In this document: positions 8,933-17,167 of the stretch, piece by piece
Position numbering within the stretch: position 1 is the first letter of the stretch
Layout: each line of letters starts with the position of its first letter
Origin: Phaeacidiphilus oryzae TH49
GTDB taxonomy: Bacteria; Actinomycetota; Actinomycetes; Streptomycetales; Streptomycetaceae
Reading direction: 5' to 3'
NCBI RefSeq assembly: GCF_000744815.1
Contig: NZ_JQMQ01000005.1
Coordinates: 1,248,055-1,312,054, forward strand
DNA: 64,000 bases
The notes under the pieces: model-generated
Told to the model about the DNA's origin: nothing
Databases searched by the model: none
Seen by the model: only the letters and a program-made list of their open reading frames with translations
Position numbers and translations under genes: made by a program

Positions 8933-11398
8933 CTACTTCGTCAGGCCGGCCCGGCGGAGGGCGTCCGCCATCGCGCTGTTCGCGGGCGGCGGCGGCCCCT
9001 GCCGCTGCTGCTGGCGGCCGCCGCCCTGGCGACCGCCGCCGGCGCCACCGGAGCGAGCGCCGCCGCTCCCCCCGTTCCCGCCGCGCTGCCGCGGAGCCCG
9101 CTCCCCGCGCTGCCCCCGCTGCCCGCGCTCGCCGCCGGACCCCCCGGCGCCGCCCGCGCCGCCCGGGGCCGCTTCCTCGTCCAGCCGCATGGTGAGCGAG
9201 ATCCGCTTCCGCTGGATGTCCACGTCCAGCACCTTCACCCGGACGATGTCCCCGGACTTGGCCACCTCGCGCGGGTCCTTGACGAAGTTCCGGGACATCG
9301 CCGAGACATGCACCAGGCCGTCCTGGTGGACGCCGACGTCCACGAAGGCGCCGAAGGCGGCCACGTTGGTCACCGTGCCCTCCAGCAGCATCCCCGGCCG
9401 CAGGTCGCCGAGGGTCTCCACGCCCTCCTTGAACTCCGCCGTGCGGAAGGCCGGACGCGGGTCCCGGCCGGGCTTCTCCAGCTCGCGCAGGATGTCGGTG
9501 ACGGTGGGCAGGCCGATGCCCGCCGACTCGTCGACGAAGTCCTGCGGCTTCAGCGCGCGCAGCGCCTTGTCGTTGCCCATCAGGGACTTGAGCCCACCGG
9601 CCTCGGCGGCGCCGGCCGCGTTCTGGATCCGCCGCACCACCGCGTAGGACTCCGGGTGGACGCCGGAGGCGTCCAGCGGGTCGTCGCCGTTGGGGATCCG
9701 GAGGAAGCCCGCGCACTGCTCGAAGGCCTTCGGCCCGAGCCGGGCCACGTCCTTGAGCTGCTTGCGGTTGCGGAACGGCCCGTTGGCGTCCCGGTGGGCG
9801 ACGATGTTGTCGGCCAGCCCGGCGCCGATTCCGGAGACCCTGGTGAGGAGCGGCGCCGAGGCGGTGTTGAGGTCCACCCCGACCGCGTTGACGCAGTCCT
9901 CGACCACCGCGTCCAGCGAGCGGGACAGCTTCAGCTCGGAGACGTCGTGCTGGTACTGGCCGACCCCGATCGACTTGGGGTCGATCTTCACCAGCTCGGC
10001 CAGCGGATCCTGGAGCCGGCGGGCGATGGAGACCGCCCCGCGCAGCGAGACGTCCAGGCCGGGCAGCTCCTGGGAGGCGTAGGCGCTGGCCGAGTAGACC
10101 GAGGCGCCGGCCTCCGAGACCACCGCCTTGATGACCTTCAACTCGGGGTTCTTCTTGATCAGTTCGCCCGCCAGCCGGTCGGTCTCCCGGGAGGCCGTGC
10201 CGTTGCCGATGGCGATCAGCTCGACGTCGTGCGCCTTGCACAGCCGGGCCAGGGTGGCCAGCGAGTCGTCCCACTTACGCCGCGGCTCGTGGGGATAGAT
10301 GGTGTCGGTGGCGACCACTTTGCCGGTGGCGTCGACCACGGCGACCTTGACGCCGGTGCGCAGCCCCGGGTCCAGCCCCATGGTGGCCCGGGTGCCGGCC
10401 GGGGCGGCCAGCAGCAGGTCGCGGAGGTTGGCCGCGAAGACCCGGACCGCCTCGTCCTCGGCCTCGGTGCGCAGCCGGCCGCGCAGGTCGAGCCCGAGGT
10501 GGACCAGGATGCGGGTGCGCCAGGCCCAGCGGACGGTGTCCAGCAGCCACTTGTCGCCCGGGCGCCCGCGGTCGGCGATCTCGTAGCGCTTGGCGATCAC
10601 CCGCTCCGGGCCGCTGCGGCCGGTCTCGGCTGCGGTGGCGTCGTCGGCGGGCTCGGGCTCCAGGACGAGCTCCAGCACCTCCTCCTTCTCCCCACGGAGC
10701 ATGGCCAGCACCCGGTGCGAGGGCAGCGAGGTGAAGTCCTCGGCGAAGTCGAAGTAGTCGGCGAACTTCGCGCCCTGCTCCTCCTTGCCCTCCCGCACCT
10801 TGGAGACCAGCCGGCCGCGGTTCCACATCCGCTCGCGCAGCTCGCCGATCAGATCGGCGTCCTCGCCGAACCGCTCGACCAGGATGGCCCGGGCGCCCTC
10901 CAGCGCGGCGGCCTCGTCGGCGACGTTCTCGCCGGTGTAGCCGGCCGCCTCGGCCCTCGGGTCCAGCCCCGGGTCGGCGAGCAGCGCCTCGGCGAGCGGC
11001 TCCAGGCCGTTCTCCCGGGCGATCTGCGCCTTGGTGCGCCGCTTGGGCTTGTAGGGCAGGTAGATGTCCTCCAGGCGGGCCTTGGAGTCGGCGGCCGTGA
11101 TCTGGGCGCGCAGTTCGTCCGTGAGCTTGCCCTGCGACTCGATCGACTCGAGGATCGCCGCCCTCCGCTCCTCCATCTCCCGCAGATAGCGGAGCCGCTC
11201 CTCGAGGGAGCGCAGCTGGGCGTCGTCGAGCCCGCCGGTCACCTCCTTGCGGTAGCGGGCGATGAAGGGAACTGTCGAGCCGCCGTCCAGCAGGCCGACG
11301 GCGGCCTCCACCTGTCCGGCACGCACGTCGAGTTCCTGGGCGATGCGCTGCTCTACGGTCGGGGTAACGCGGGTAGTCACTGGAGTCACGACAGGCAT
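8933..11398 (-). CDS. tex: Tex family RNA-binding transcription accessory protein
   Basis: An 821-aa Tex protein. Domains in order: N-terminal helical region with [15 protein letters not shown] (about residues 45-60), a YqgF/RNase H-like domain beginning at [10 protein letters not shown] (about residue 336), helix-hairpin-helix motifs (about 490-560) and an S1 RNA-binding domain (about 655-725). The last 85 residues are a glycine/arginine/glutamine-rich tail, which likely adds RNA affinity, ending in LRRAGLTK. The ATG at 11398 gives [10 protein letters not shown], the usual family start; the upstream open extension is not conserved-looking. Divergent from the TetR gene. Confidence 0.92.
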   Translation of the reverse strand: MPVVTPVTTRVTPTVEQRIAQELDVRAGQVEAAVGLLDGGSTVPFIARYRKEVTGGLDDAQLRSLEERLRYLREMEERRAAILESIESQGKLTDELRAQITAADSKARLEDIYLPYKPKRRTKAQIARENGLEPLAEALLADPGLDPRAEAAGYTGENVADEAAALEGARAILVERFGEDADLIGELRERMWNRGRLVSKVREGKEEQGAKFADYFDFAEDFTSLPSHRVLAMLRGEKEEVLELVLEPEPADDATAAETGRSGPERVIAKRYEIADRGRPGDKWLLDTVRWAWRTRILVHLGLDLRGRLRTEAEDEAVRVFAANLRDLLLAAPAGTRATMGLDPGLRTGVKVAVVDATGKVVATDTIYPHEPRRKWDDSLATLARLCKAHDVELIAIGNGTASRETDRLAGELIKKNPELKVIKAVVSEAGASVYSASAYASQELPGLDVSLRGAVSIARRLQDPLAELVKIDPKSIGVGQYQHDVSELKLSRSLDAVVEDCVNAVGVDLNTASAPLLTRVSGIGAGLADNIVAHRDANGPFRNRKQLKDVARLGPKAFEQCAGFLRIPNGDDPLDASGVHPESYAVVRRIQNAAGAAEAGGLKSLMGNDKALRALKPQDFVDESAGIGLPTVTDILRELEKPGRDPRPAFRTAEFKEGVETLGDLRPGMLLEGTVTNVAAFGAFVDVGVHQDGLVHVSAMSRNFVKDPREVAKSGDIVRVKVLDVDIQRKRISLTMRLDEEAAPGGAGGAGGSGGERGQRGQRGERAPRQRGGNGGSGGARSGGAGGGRQGGGRQQQRQGPPPPANSAMADALRRAGLTK

Positions 11399-11493
11399 TC
11401 TGCACGGCCGCCCGGCCGATGTCGCATGGCATCGCCGCGAAGCACGGCCTCGGGGCCGACCGGCGGGCCCGTACTCCGCTCGGCCCAGCCCCA

Positions 11494-11510
11494 GTGGCCC
11501 AATGGGACAC
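11494..11510. promoter_or_regulatory. Probable TetR operator in the tex/TetR intergenic region
   Basis: A 17-bp palindrome, GTGgCCCA-A-TGGGaCAC, with one mismatched pair lies 22 bp before the TetR start codon. Position and symmetry fit autoregulation by the adjacent TetR protein; it could also affect tex. Confidence 0.5.
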
Positions 11511-11532
11511 CACCCGGAGGTAGAGTTCGAAT

Positions 11533-12282
11533 ATGAGCGGGGAAATGCCCGCCGAGGGCCTTGACGCCCGACGGCGGCGTGTGCTGCAGACCCGGGAGAC
11601 ACTGGCCCGGGCCGCCTTCGAGCTGCTCCTGAAGCACGGCTGGTCGTCGTTGACCATCGAGGCGATCAGCGATCACGCCGAGATGTCCCGCCGGACCTTC
11701 TCCCGGCACTTCACCGGCAAGGAGGACGCCCTCGCCGAGGTGCTCGGCGCCGACCTCCGGATGATCAACGAGGCGCTGGAGCAGCGGCCGGCCGAGGAGC
11801 CGCCGCTCGTCGCCTACCGGCGGGCGGTCGCCGACTGGCTCCGCCGTGAGCGGCGGGCCTGGCACCGCTCCCCGCACGGCGCGGACCTCCTCCGGCTGAT
11901 CGAGGACCGGCCGGAGCTGCGGGCGGCCTTTCTGCGGGTCCGCCAGGACGCCGAGGCCCGCACCGCCGAGCTGATGGCCCCGCGCATCCCCGTCCGTCCG
12001 CCGGCCTCCGCCTCGTGCGGGCCCCACGCCCAGCACCCGTCCGACGTCCGGCTGCGGGCGGCACTGGCCGCCGCCGTCGCCACCTCCGCCTTCGGCACCG
12101 CGGTACGGCTGTGGGTGGCCGGGCCGGCCGAGTGCGACCTGGCCGGGCTGGTGCAGAGCGCCTTCGACGAACTCGGCTGCCTGGTCGACGAGTCCGAGCG
12201 GCCCGCGGCCGTGCCGACCGCGGTCGCCGACCGCATCCCCGGAGCGAGGGAGGCGGACCATGCGTCCCCTGCGCGGTGCTGA
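11533..12282 (+). CDS. TetR family transcriptional regulator
   Basis: A 249-aa regulator. The N-terminal TetR DNA-binding domain (about residues 13-62) shows [20 protein letters not shown], then [16 protein letters not shown], the turn and recognition helix. The C-terminal ligand domain is not assignable. The gene overlaps the following membrane-protein gene by 23 bp, suggesting the two are co-expressed. The palindrome at 11494-11510 is its probable operator. The ligand is unknown. Confidence 0.88.
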   Translation: MSGEMPAEGLDARRRRVLQTRETLARAAFELLLKHGWSSLTIEAISDHAEMSRRTFSRHFTGKEDALAEVLGADLRMINEALEQRPAEEPPLVAYRRAVADWLRRERRAWHRSPHGADLLRLIEDRPELRAAFLRVRQDAEARTAELMAPRIPVRPPASASCGPHAQHPSDVRLRAALAAAVATSAFGTAVRLWVAGPAECDLAGLVQSAFDELGCLVDESERPAAVPTAVADRIPGAREADHASPARC

Positions 12283-12892
12283 CCGCACGCTGGCCCGGTT
12301 GCGCGCCCATGCGCGCCGGGCGGCCGGGCGGGATCCCAACCCGCTGATCCGCCGGGCCGACCGGGTGCGCAGCGGCCTGGTGCTGATCGGCGTCCTGACC
12401 GTCGTCGCGCTGCTGGCGCTGTGCTGGCTGCCGGGACTGCTGGTACGCGACTTCGAGAACGCCGAGACCGCCCAGCAGGCCCCGCACCGGCACCGGATCA
12501 GCGCGGTGGCGGTGGCCGACTCCGCGCCCTCGGACGCGCCGCAGCCGTTCTCCGGCACCGCCGGCTACGAGACCGAGCTCGGCTGGACGTATCCGGCCGG
12601 CACCCCCCACCGGCTGCTGGTGGAGACCTCGGACGCGCAGCGGGCCGGGACCCGCACCCAGCTCTGGGTGGACGACTCGGGCAGGCCGGTCCCGCCGCCC
12701 CGCACCCAGAGCGACATCACCGTGGACGCCCTGTGGACCTCGGGGTCGACGCTGCTGGCCGAGGCGATGCTCGGGGTGGCCGCGGTGACGGTCGGCCGAG
12801 CCGTCCTCCACCGCCGCGCGCAGCGCGCCTGGGAGCGCGAGTGGGCCCAGGTCGAACCCCGCTGGACCGGCCGGGCCGGCCGCTCGGCCTAG
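12260..12892 (+). CDS. Rv1733c-like membrane protein
   Basis: A 210-aa protein with two membrane segments (about residues 39-62 and 165-185) enclosing an extracytoplasmic domain that contains the GWTYPAGTPHR and WVDDSGRPVPPP motifs typical of actinobacterial Rv1733c-family proteins. The function of this family is not known. It starts inside the end of the TetR gene and ends at a hairpin element, so it is likely the regulatory target of that TetR. Confidence 0.75.
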   Translation: MRPLRGADRTLARLRAHARRAAGRDPNPLIRRADRVRSGLVLIGVLTVVALLALCWLPGLLVRDFENAETAQQAPHRHRISAVAVADSAPSDAPQPFSGTAGYETELGWTYPAGTPHRLLVETSDAQRAGTRTQLWVDDSGRPVPPPRTQSDITVDALWTSGSTLLAEAMLGVAAVTVGRAVLHRRAQRAWEREWAQVEPRWTGRAGRSA

Positions 12893-12899
12893 CCGCTTC

Positions 12900-13093
12900 G
12901 CGGCGCCCGGCGCAGCGCCGCACGCGCAAGTAGGGGGCGCGGGGAACTGCGCGCCCAGGCGACTACGGCGCCGCACCCGGCAACGGCCCCCGGGTTGCAA
13001 CCCGAACTCCGCTGCCGAGTGCGGACCGTAAGCGGCGGGCCACGCAGTTCCCCGCGCCCCTGTCTTGCACCTGCGGCGCTGCGCCGGGGCGCC
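12900..13093. repeat. Second MITE-like hairpin element, between convergent genes
   Basis: The core (12934-13060) is again 127 bp with GGGGCGCGGGGAACTGCG at one end and its reverse complement (one mismatch) at the other. The arms extend outward through GGCGCAGCGCCGCA / TGCGGCGCTGCGCC, so the whole 194 bp forms a nested inverted repeat. At its centre is CGGGTTGCAACCCG, a perfect palindrome. It fills the gap between the membrane-protein gene and vanB and could terminate both. Confidence 0.8.
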
Positions 13094-13099
13094 CCCGGC

Positions 13100-14062
13100 T
13101 CAGAGGTCGAGCACCAGCCGGCTGCCGCGGCAGCGGGAGACGCAGACGAACATGGTGTCGCCGGCGGCCTGCTCGGCGGGGGTGAGGAGGGAGTCCCGGT
13201 GGTCCGGGACGCCGTCGAGCACACCCGTCTCGCAGGTTCCGCAGGTGCCCTCGCGGCAGCTGGAGAGGATGTCCACGCCGGCCTCCTCCAGGGTCTCCAG
13301 CACCGAGCGGTCGGCGGGCACGGTGAGGCTGCGGCCGGAGGCGGAGAGGACCACCTCGAAGGCGGTGTCGGCGCCGCCGCCGACCGGCTCCTTCGGACTG
13401 AACCGCTCGACGCGGAGGGCGCCCTCGGGCACCGTCCGCTCGGCGGCGGCCAGCAGCGGCTCCGGGCCGCAGCAGTAGACCAGCGCGTCCGCGGAGTCCT
13501 CGCCCAGGAAGGCAGGCAGGTCGAGCAGCCCGTACTCGTCCTGCGGGCGGACCGCCACCTTGTCGCCGTAGCGGGCGAGTTCGTCCAGGAAGGCCATCGA
13601 GGCACGGCGGCGGCCGCCGTACAGCAGCCGCCAGTCGGCGCCGGCCGCCTCGGCGGCGGCGAGCATCGGCAGCAGCGGGGTGATGCCGATGCCGCCGGCG
13701 ACGAAGCGGTAGCGCGGGGCCGGCTCCAGCGGGAAGTTGTTCCGCGGGCCGCGCGAGTCGACCACCGTGCCGGGGGTCAGCTTCTCGTGGACGTAGGCGG
13801 ATCCGCCGCGGCTCTCCGGCTCGCGGAGGACCGCGATCCGCCAGCCGTCGGAGGCGGCGCCGGCGCCCGGGTCGCCGCAGAGCGAGTACTGCCTGACCAG
13901 CCCGTCGGCGAGCAGCAGGTCCAGATGCGCCCCCGGGGTCCAGGGCGGCAGCGGGGCGGCGCCGTCGGCGGGGCGCAGGGTGAGGACGGCGACGCCCTCG
14001 GCCGGTTCCTGACGATCCGTCACCACCAGGGCGGTGGCGGCCTCGTCAGCGGTCTTGCTCAT
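13100..14062 (-). CDS. vanB: Vanillate O-demethylase reductase subunit (VanB-type)
   Basis: A 320-aa phthalate-dioxygenase-reductase-type flavoprotein. It passes electrons from NAD(P)H to the Rieske oxygenase VanA. Order: flavin-binding barrel (RQYSLCGDP near residue 60), nucleotide-binding domain (VAGGIGITPLLPM near 108-120) and a C-terminal plant-type 2Fe-2S domain (CREGTCGTC and a last Cys in FVCVSRC). The ATG at 14062 lies inside the end of the small ORF between vanA and vanB, giving a 17-bp overlap. A related Rieske system is possible, but the vanA pairing and the pca genes nearby favour vanillate. Confidence 0.85.
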   Translation of the reverse strand: MSKTADEAATALVVTDRQEPAEGVAVLTLRPADGAAPLPPWTPGAHLDLLLADGLVRQYSLCGDPGAGAASDGWRIAVLREPESRGGSAYVHEKLTPGTVVDSRGPRNNFPLEPAPRYRFVAGGIGITPLLPMLAAAEAAGADWRLLYGGRRRASMAFLDELARYGDKVAVRPQDEYGLLDLPAFLGEDSADALVYCCGPEPLLAAAERTVPEGALRVERFSPKEPVGGGADTAFEVVLSASGRSLTVPADRSVLETLEEAGVDILSSCREGTCGTCETGVLDGVPDHRDSLLTPAEQAAGDTMFVCVSRCRGSRLVLDL

Positions 14063-14204
14063 CGAGAGAGTGTCCCTCCGGGTGGGCGTGCAGCCAGTTC
14101 CACAGTTCGACGGGGTCCTCGGCGGTATGCCGGGCGCCGCAGTGGCAGAAGCCCAGCAGGCGGTCCGTGCCGGGGACCCATTCCACCCGCAGCCGCCTGC
14201 TCAC
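14046..14204 (-). CDS. 52-aa small protein between vanA and vanB
   Basis: A short ORF that starts with a GTG overlapping the vanA stop (GTGA) and ends 17 bp inside vanB, so it is wedged between two coupled genes. The product is acidic at its C-terminus. It has a FCHCGARH cluster (Cys-x-Cys plus His) that could bind metal or be redox-active, followed by the tryptophan-rich stretch VELWNWLHAHPEGH. I do not recognise the family. The position suggests a role in assembly or electron transfer for the VanAB oxygenase, but that is inference. Confidence 0.7.
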   Translation of the reverse strand: MSRRLRVEWVPGTDRLLGFCHCGARHTAEDPVELWNWLHAHPEGHSLDEQDR

Positions 14205-15265
14205 GGCGCGGTCTCCAGCGGCTTCTCGCCCTGTTCGACCAGCCGCTTCAGCAGGCGCCGGGCGGCCAGCCCGCCGGTGTCGATGTTGATGCTCAACTCC
14301 TGGACGCCCTCGGGCTCTTCGGCGATCACCCGCTCCAGCTTGTCCAGCGCGACCACGTCCTGGAGGACGACCTCGCGGTTGAACTGGTGGACGAACTCCG
14401 AGATCTTCGCGTCGTCGACGCAGAAGTCGCGGGAGACCGCCCAGAAGTCGTGGGTGCTGGTCTCGGTCTCCGGGGTGATCGCGTAGAAGATCTCCATGTG
14501 GAAGCCCTCGGGGTCGCTGCCGTCGGCGGCGGGCACCGAGCCGACCGGGGCGATCCTGCTGTGCAGCTGGTAGAGGCAGGGGGCGAAGTACTCGATGTCC
14601 TGCCAGCGGCTGATCCGGTCCTTGAGGCCGGTGGACTCGGCGTAGAAGGGCGGGCAGGCGGCGTCGGCCATCCGGCGGGAGACCCGGACCATCCCGGCCT
14701 CCTCGTCCACCTCGGTGGTGATCGGGGTCTCGGCGACCTCGGGGGTGCCGATGTAGCCGCCGTGGAGGTAGGTCTCGTGGGAGAGGTCGAGGAGGTTGTC
14801 GACCAGCAGCGAGTAGCGGGCGGCCAGCGGCTCCATCCCGCGGACGGTGGTCCAGCCCTCGCGGTCCAGCCAGGGGGCGCGCGGGACGGCGGCGGCGTCG
14901 GCGAGCGCCGGGTCGCCGATCCAGATCCAGACCAGCGAGTCCTGCTCGACCACCGGGTAGGCGGCGACCCGGGCGGTGCGCGGGATGCGCTGCTGGCCGG
15001 GGACGTAGACGCAGCCGCCGGTGCGGTCGTAGGTGAAGCCGTGGTAGCCGCAGACCACCCGGTCGCCGTCGAGGCGGCTCTCGGAGAGCGGGAAACGGCG
15101 GTGGACGCAGCGGTCGGCGAGCGCGGTGACCTCTCCGGACTCCTCGGTCCGGTAGAAGACGATCGGCTCGGAGCAGATGGTCCGGGCGAAGAGCTCGTGC
15201 CCGATCTCCGAGGTGTAGGCGGCGACGTACCACTGGTTGCGGGGGAAGGGCGTCGGTGTCGGCAT
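14201..15265 (-). CDS. vanA: Vanillate O-demethylase oxygenase subunit (Rieske non-heme iron)
   Basis: A 354-aa Rieske oxygenase. The 2Fe-2S ligands are Cys53/His55 (CVH) and Cys72/His75 (CGYH); the mononuclear iron site is in NLLDLSHETYLHGG. Family activity is demethylation of vanillate to protocatechuate, releasing formaldehyde. I chose the ATG at 15265 (MPTPTPFPRNQWYVAAY) because Rieske oxygenases of this type begin just before NQWYVA. An IclR-type palindrome lies 43 bp upstream (15308-15324). The stop is shared with the start of the 52-aa ORF. Other aryl O-demethylation substrates cannot be excluded. Confidence 0.88.
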   Translation of the reverse strand: MPTPTPFPRNQWYVAAYTSEIGHELFARTICSEPIVFYRTEESGEVTALADRCVHRRFPLSESRLDGDRVVCGYHGFTYDRTGGCVYVPGQQRIPRTARVAAYPVVEQDSLVWIWIGDPALADAAAVPRAPWLDREGWTTVRGMEPLAARYSLLVDNLLDLSHETYLHGGYIGTPEVAETPITTEVDEEAGMVRVSRRMADAACPPFYAESTGLKDRISRWQDIEYFAPCLYQLHSRIAPVGSVPAADGSDPEGFHMEIFYAITPETETSTHDFWAVSRDFCVDDAKISEFVHQFNREVVLQDVVALDKLERVIAEEPEGVQELSINIDTGGLAARRLLKRLVEQGEKPLETAP

Positions 15266-15307
15266 GCGGGTACCGTCGCGCCGGAGTGGCGCCCGCCACA
15301 ACGGCGG

Positions 15308-15324
15308 CTTCCACGCAGTGGAAG
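15308..15324. promoter_or_regulatory. IclR-type operator upstream of vanA
   Basis: CTTCCAC-gca-GTGGAAG is a perfect 17-bp inverted repeat in the 85-bp gap between the IclR gene and vanA. The TTCCAC/GTGGAA arms resemble known IclR-family sites, so the upstream IclR protein is the likely ligand. Confidence 0.6.
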
Positions 15325-15350
15325 ACCTGCCCGCCGAGCCCTTCGACCGG

Positions 15351-16151
15351 TCAGTTGCCGGGCCAGCCCAGGGCGCGGGAGATGCCGCGGGCGGCCACCC
15401 GCAGGGTCGGGGCGAGCTCCGGGACCCGCCCCTCCCCCGCCCGCACCACCAGGCCGACCGCGGCCACCACCGTGCCGTCCGCGGACCGGATCGGGGCCGC
15501 CGCGGAGAGGGCGTCGTCGGTGATCTGGCGGTCGCTCACGGCCAGCCCGGTCCGCCGGACCTCGGCCAGCATCGCCCGGATCCGGGCCGGATCGGTGATC
15601 GTGTACGGGGTGAAGGCCCGGGGCGGATGGGCGCAGACGGCGGACTGCACCGCCGGGGCGGCGTGCGCGGCCAGCACCAGGCCGACGCCGGTGACGCTGA
15701 GCGGCCAGCGGGCCCCCACCCGGCTGAGGACCCCGACGGCCTCGCGCCCGGAGAGCCGTTCGATGTAGACCGTCTCCACGCCGTCGGCCACCGCGAGATG
15801 GACGTTCTCGTGGGTGGCCTCGTAGAGGTCCTCCAGATATGGCAGCGCGGCCTCGCGCAGGCCGAGGCCGCGCGGGGCGAGGGCGGCCACCTCCCACAAC
15901 CGCAGGCCGATGGTGTAGCTGCCGTCCTCAGCCCGTTCCAGGGCGCCCCAGCAGGTCAGCCGGGCGACCATGCGGTGGGTGGTGGCCAGCGGGAGCCCGG
16001 TGCGGCGGGCGAGCTCGCTGAGGGTGAGGCGGCGGTGGGTCTGGTCGAAGGCGTCCAGGACCCCGAGCAGCCGGTCGGCGACGGTGCGCGCGGGACGCCC
16101 GCCGTCCTGGCCGGCGGGGGCCGGGACGGCGCTGTCCTCGGCTACGGGCAT
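15351..16151 (-). CDS. IclR family transcriptional regulator of the van genes
   Basis: A 266-aa IclR protein. The winged-helix domain (about residues 20-80) contains RRLTLSELARRTGLPLATTHR, followed by the IclR effector domain with YIERLSGREAVGVLSRVGARWPL. It lies directly upstream of vanA on the same strand, and the perfect palindrome between them is its likely binding site; vanillate or a related acid would be the expected effector. I chose the ATG at 16151, which has GGAG upstream; a GTG at 16163 is the alternative. Confidence 0.85.
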   Translation of the reverse strand: MPVAEDSAVPAPAGQDGGRPARTVADRLLGVLDAFDQTHRRLTLSELARRTGLPLATTHRMVARLTCWGALERAEDGSYTIGLRLWEVAALAPRGLGLREAALPYLEDLYEATHENVHLAVADGVETVYIERLSGREAVGVLSRVGARWPLSVTGVGLVLAAHAAPAVQSAVCAHPPRAFTPYTITDPARIRAMLAEVRRTGLAVSDRQITDDALSAAAPIRSADGTVVAAVGLVVRAGEGRVPELAPTLRVAARGISRALGWPGN

Positions 16152-16226
16152 GGGAGCGGTCACTCTCCGCACGCTAAGAGATCGGCGGGCTTCGCGGAAC
16201 CCCTCGCAGCCCACCACTGTGCCGCG

Positions 16227-17096
16227 TCAGTCCAGCTCGATGGCGTCGACGACCTGCTCGGCGAGCCGGGCGGCGGGCTTCTCGCAGCGGCGGGCGTGGC
16301 TGCGGAAGACCTCCTCGGCGCGGACCGCGGGCCAGTCCGCCGGCAGGTGCTCGGCCGGCAGATGGGGGTCCCGGCGGACCAGGTCCAGCCAGTCGGTGTG
16401 CACCAGGAGCTGGCGGGCCAGCGGATCCTCGACGGGGGTCCGGCCGTCCTCCCAGCGGTCCAGGAAGGCCCGGTAGCCGGCCGCGATCCCGGGCATGTCG
16501 AAGGCCTGGGCGAGCACCTGGCCGGCGTCCGAGGGGGCGATCAACTCGCCCCGGAACACCCGGAGTTGGGCGTCCAGTCCGAGCCCGGCCAGCAGTCCGG
16601 GTACGTCCGCCTCGGAGGGGGCCACCCACAGGCCGTTCTGCAGCGGGCCGAAGCCGCCCCAGATCAGCCGGGAGCGCAGGTCGTGCCGCTCGCTGCGCCA
16701 GGCCTCCGGAAGGGAGAAGCCGACCAGGGTCCAGCGGCCGTTCCAGTCCCGGTTGACGGCGCCGGCCCGCCAGACCCGGTCGTGGCCGTCGCGCAGCACC
16801 CCGACGGCGCGGGCGGTGAGGCCGAAGTACATCTTGCGGCCGCGGCGGTGGCGCTCCAGCAGCTCGCGGTTGACCATCCGGGTCAGCGTGGAGCGGACCG
16901 CCTCCTCGGTGATGCCGGCCCGGCCGAAGACGTCGATCACACTGCCGGAGGAGACCGCGCGGGGCCGGCCCAGGACGTGGATGCCGAAGAAGCTGAGCAT
17001 CAGCGACTGCGGACGGGGGGTACCGCCGGCGGCCCCGGGTGCGGCAGCCTCTGCGGTCGGAGCCTCTGCGGTCGGAACGTCATCGGTCGTGGTCAC
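16227..17096 (-). CDS. PaaX family transcriptional regulator
   Basis: A 289-aa PaaX-type repressor. The N-terminal winged-helix domain has LMLSFFGIHVLGR and EEAVRSTLTRMVNRELLERHRRGRK; the PaaX central and C-terminal domains follow (GRWTLVGFSLPE, RLIWGGFGPLQNGLWVAP). PaaX proteins sense aryl-CoA thioesters, for example phenylacetyl-CoA. It is divergent from the SDR, amidohydrolase, CoA-ligase and hydratase genes, so a hydroxycinnamoyl-CoA is the logical effector here (inference). The start is uncertain: the GTG at 17096 is used, and an in-frame ATG at 17132 is possible; neither has a clear ribosome-binding site. Confidence 0.82.
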   Translation of the reverse strand: MTTTDDVPTAEAPTAEAAAPGAAGGTPRPQSLMLSFFGIHVLGRPRAVSSGSVIDVFGRAGITEEAVRSTLTRMVNRELLERHRRGRKMYFGLTARAVGVLRDGHDRVWRAGAVNRDWNGRWTLVGFSLPEAWRSERHDLRSRLIWGGFGPLQNGLWVAPSEADVPGLLAGLGLDAQLRVFRGELIAPSDAGQVLAQAFDMPGIAAGYRAFLDRWEDGRTPVEDPLARQLLVHTDWLDLVRRDPHLPAEHLPADWPAVRAEEVFRSHARRCEKPAARLAEQVVDAIELD

Positions 17097-17131
17097 GGGG
17101 TCAGCGTAGCCGGAAAACATTCGGCAGACCA

Positions 17132-17160
17132 TTGACGGCCGACACGACTGTGCCTAATTT
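17132..17160 (+). promoter_or_regulatory. Sigma-70-type promoter of the hydroxycinnamate genes, probably leaderless
   Basis: TTGACG (17132-17137) and TAATTT (17155-17160) are separated by 17 bp. Transcription would start about 7 bp after the -10 box, that is at or next to the ATG at 17168. The promoter overlaps the upstream end of the paaX-family gene, so the divergent regulator could control it directly. Confidence 0.6.
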
Positions 17161-17167
17161 GAGGGCC

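Noticed and set aside
8900-11536. 878-codon plus-strand frame opposite tex
   Set aside because: Shadow of tex; no recognised motif and no ribosome-binding site.
12995-15523. 842-codon plus-strand frame opposite vanB and vanA
   Set aside because: Begins within the hairpin repeat and runs antisense to two well-supported genes.
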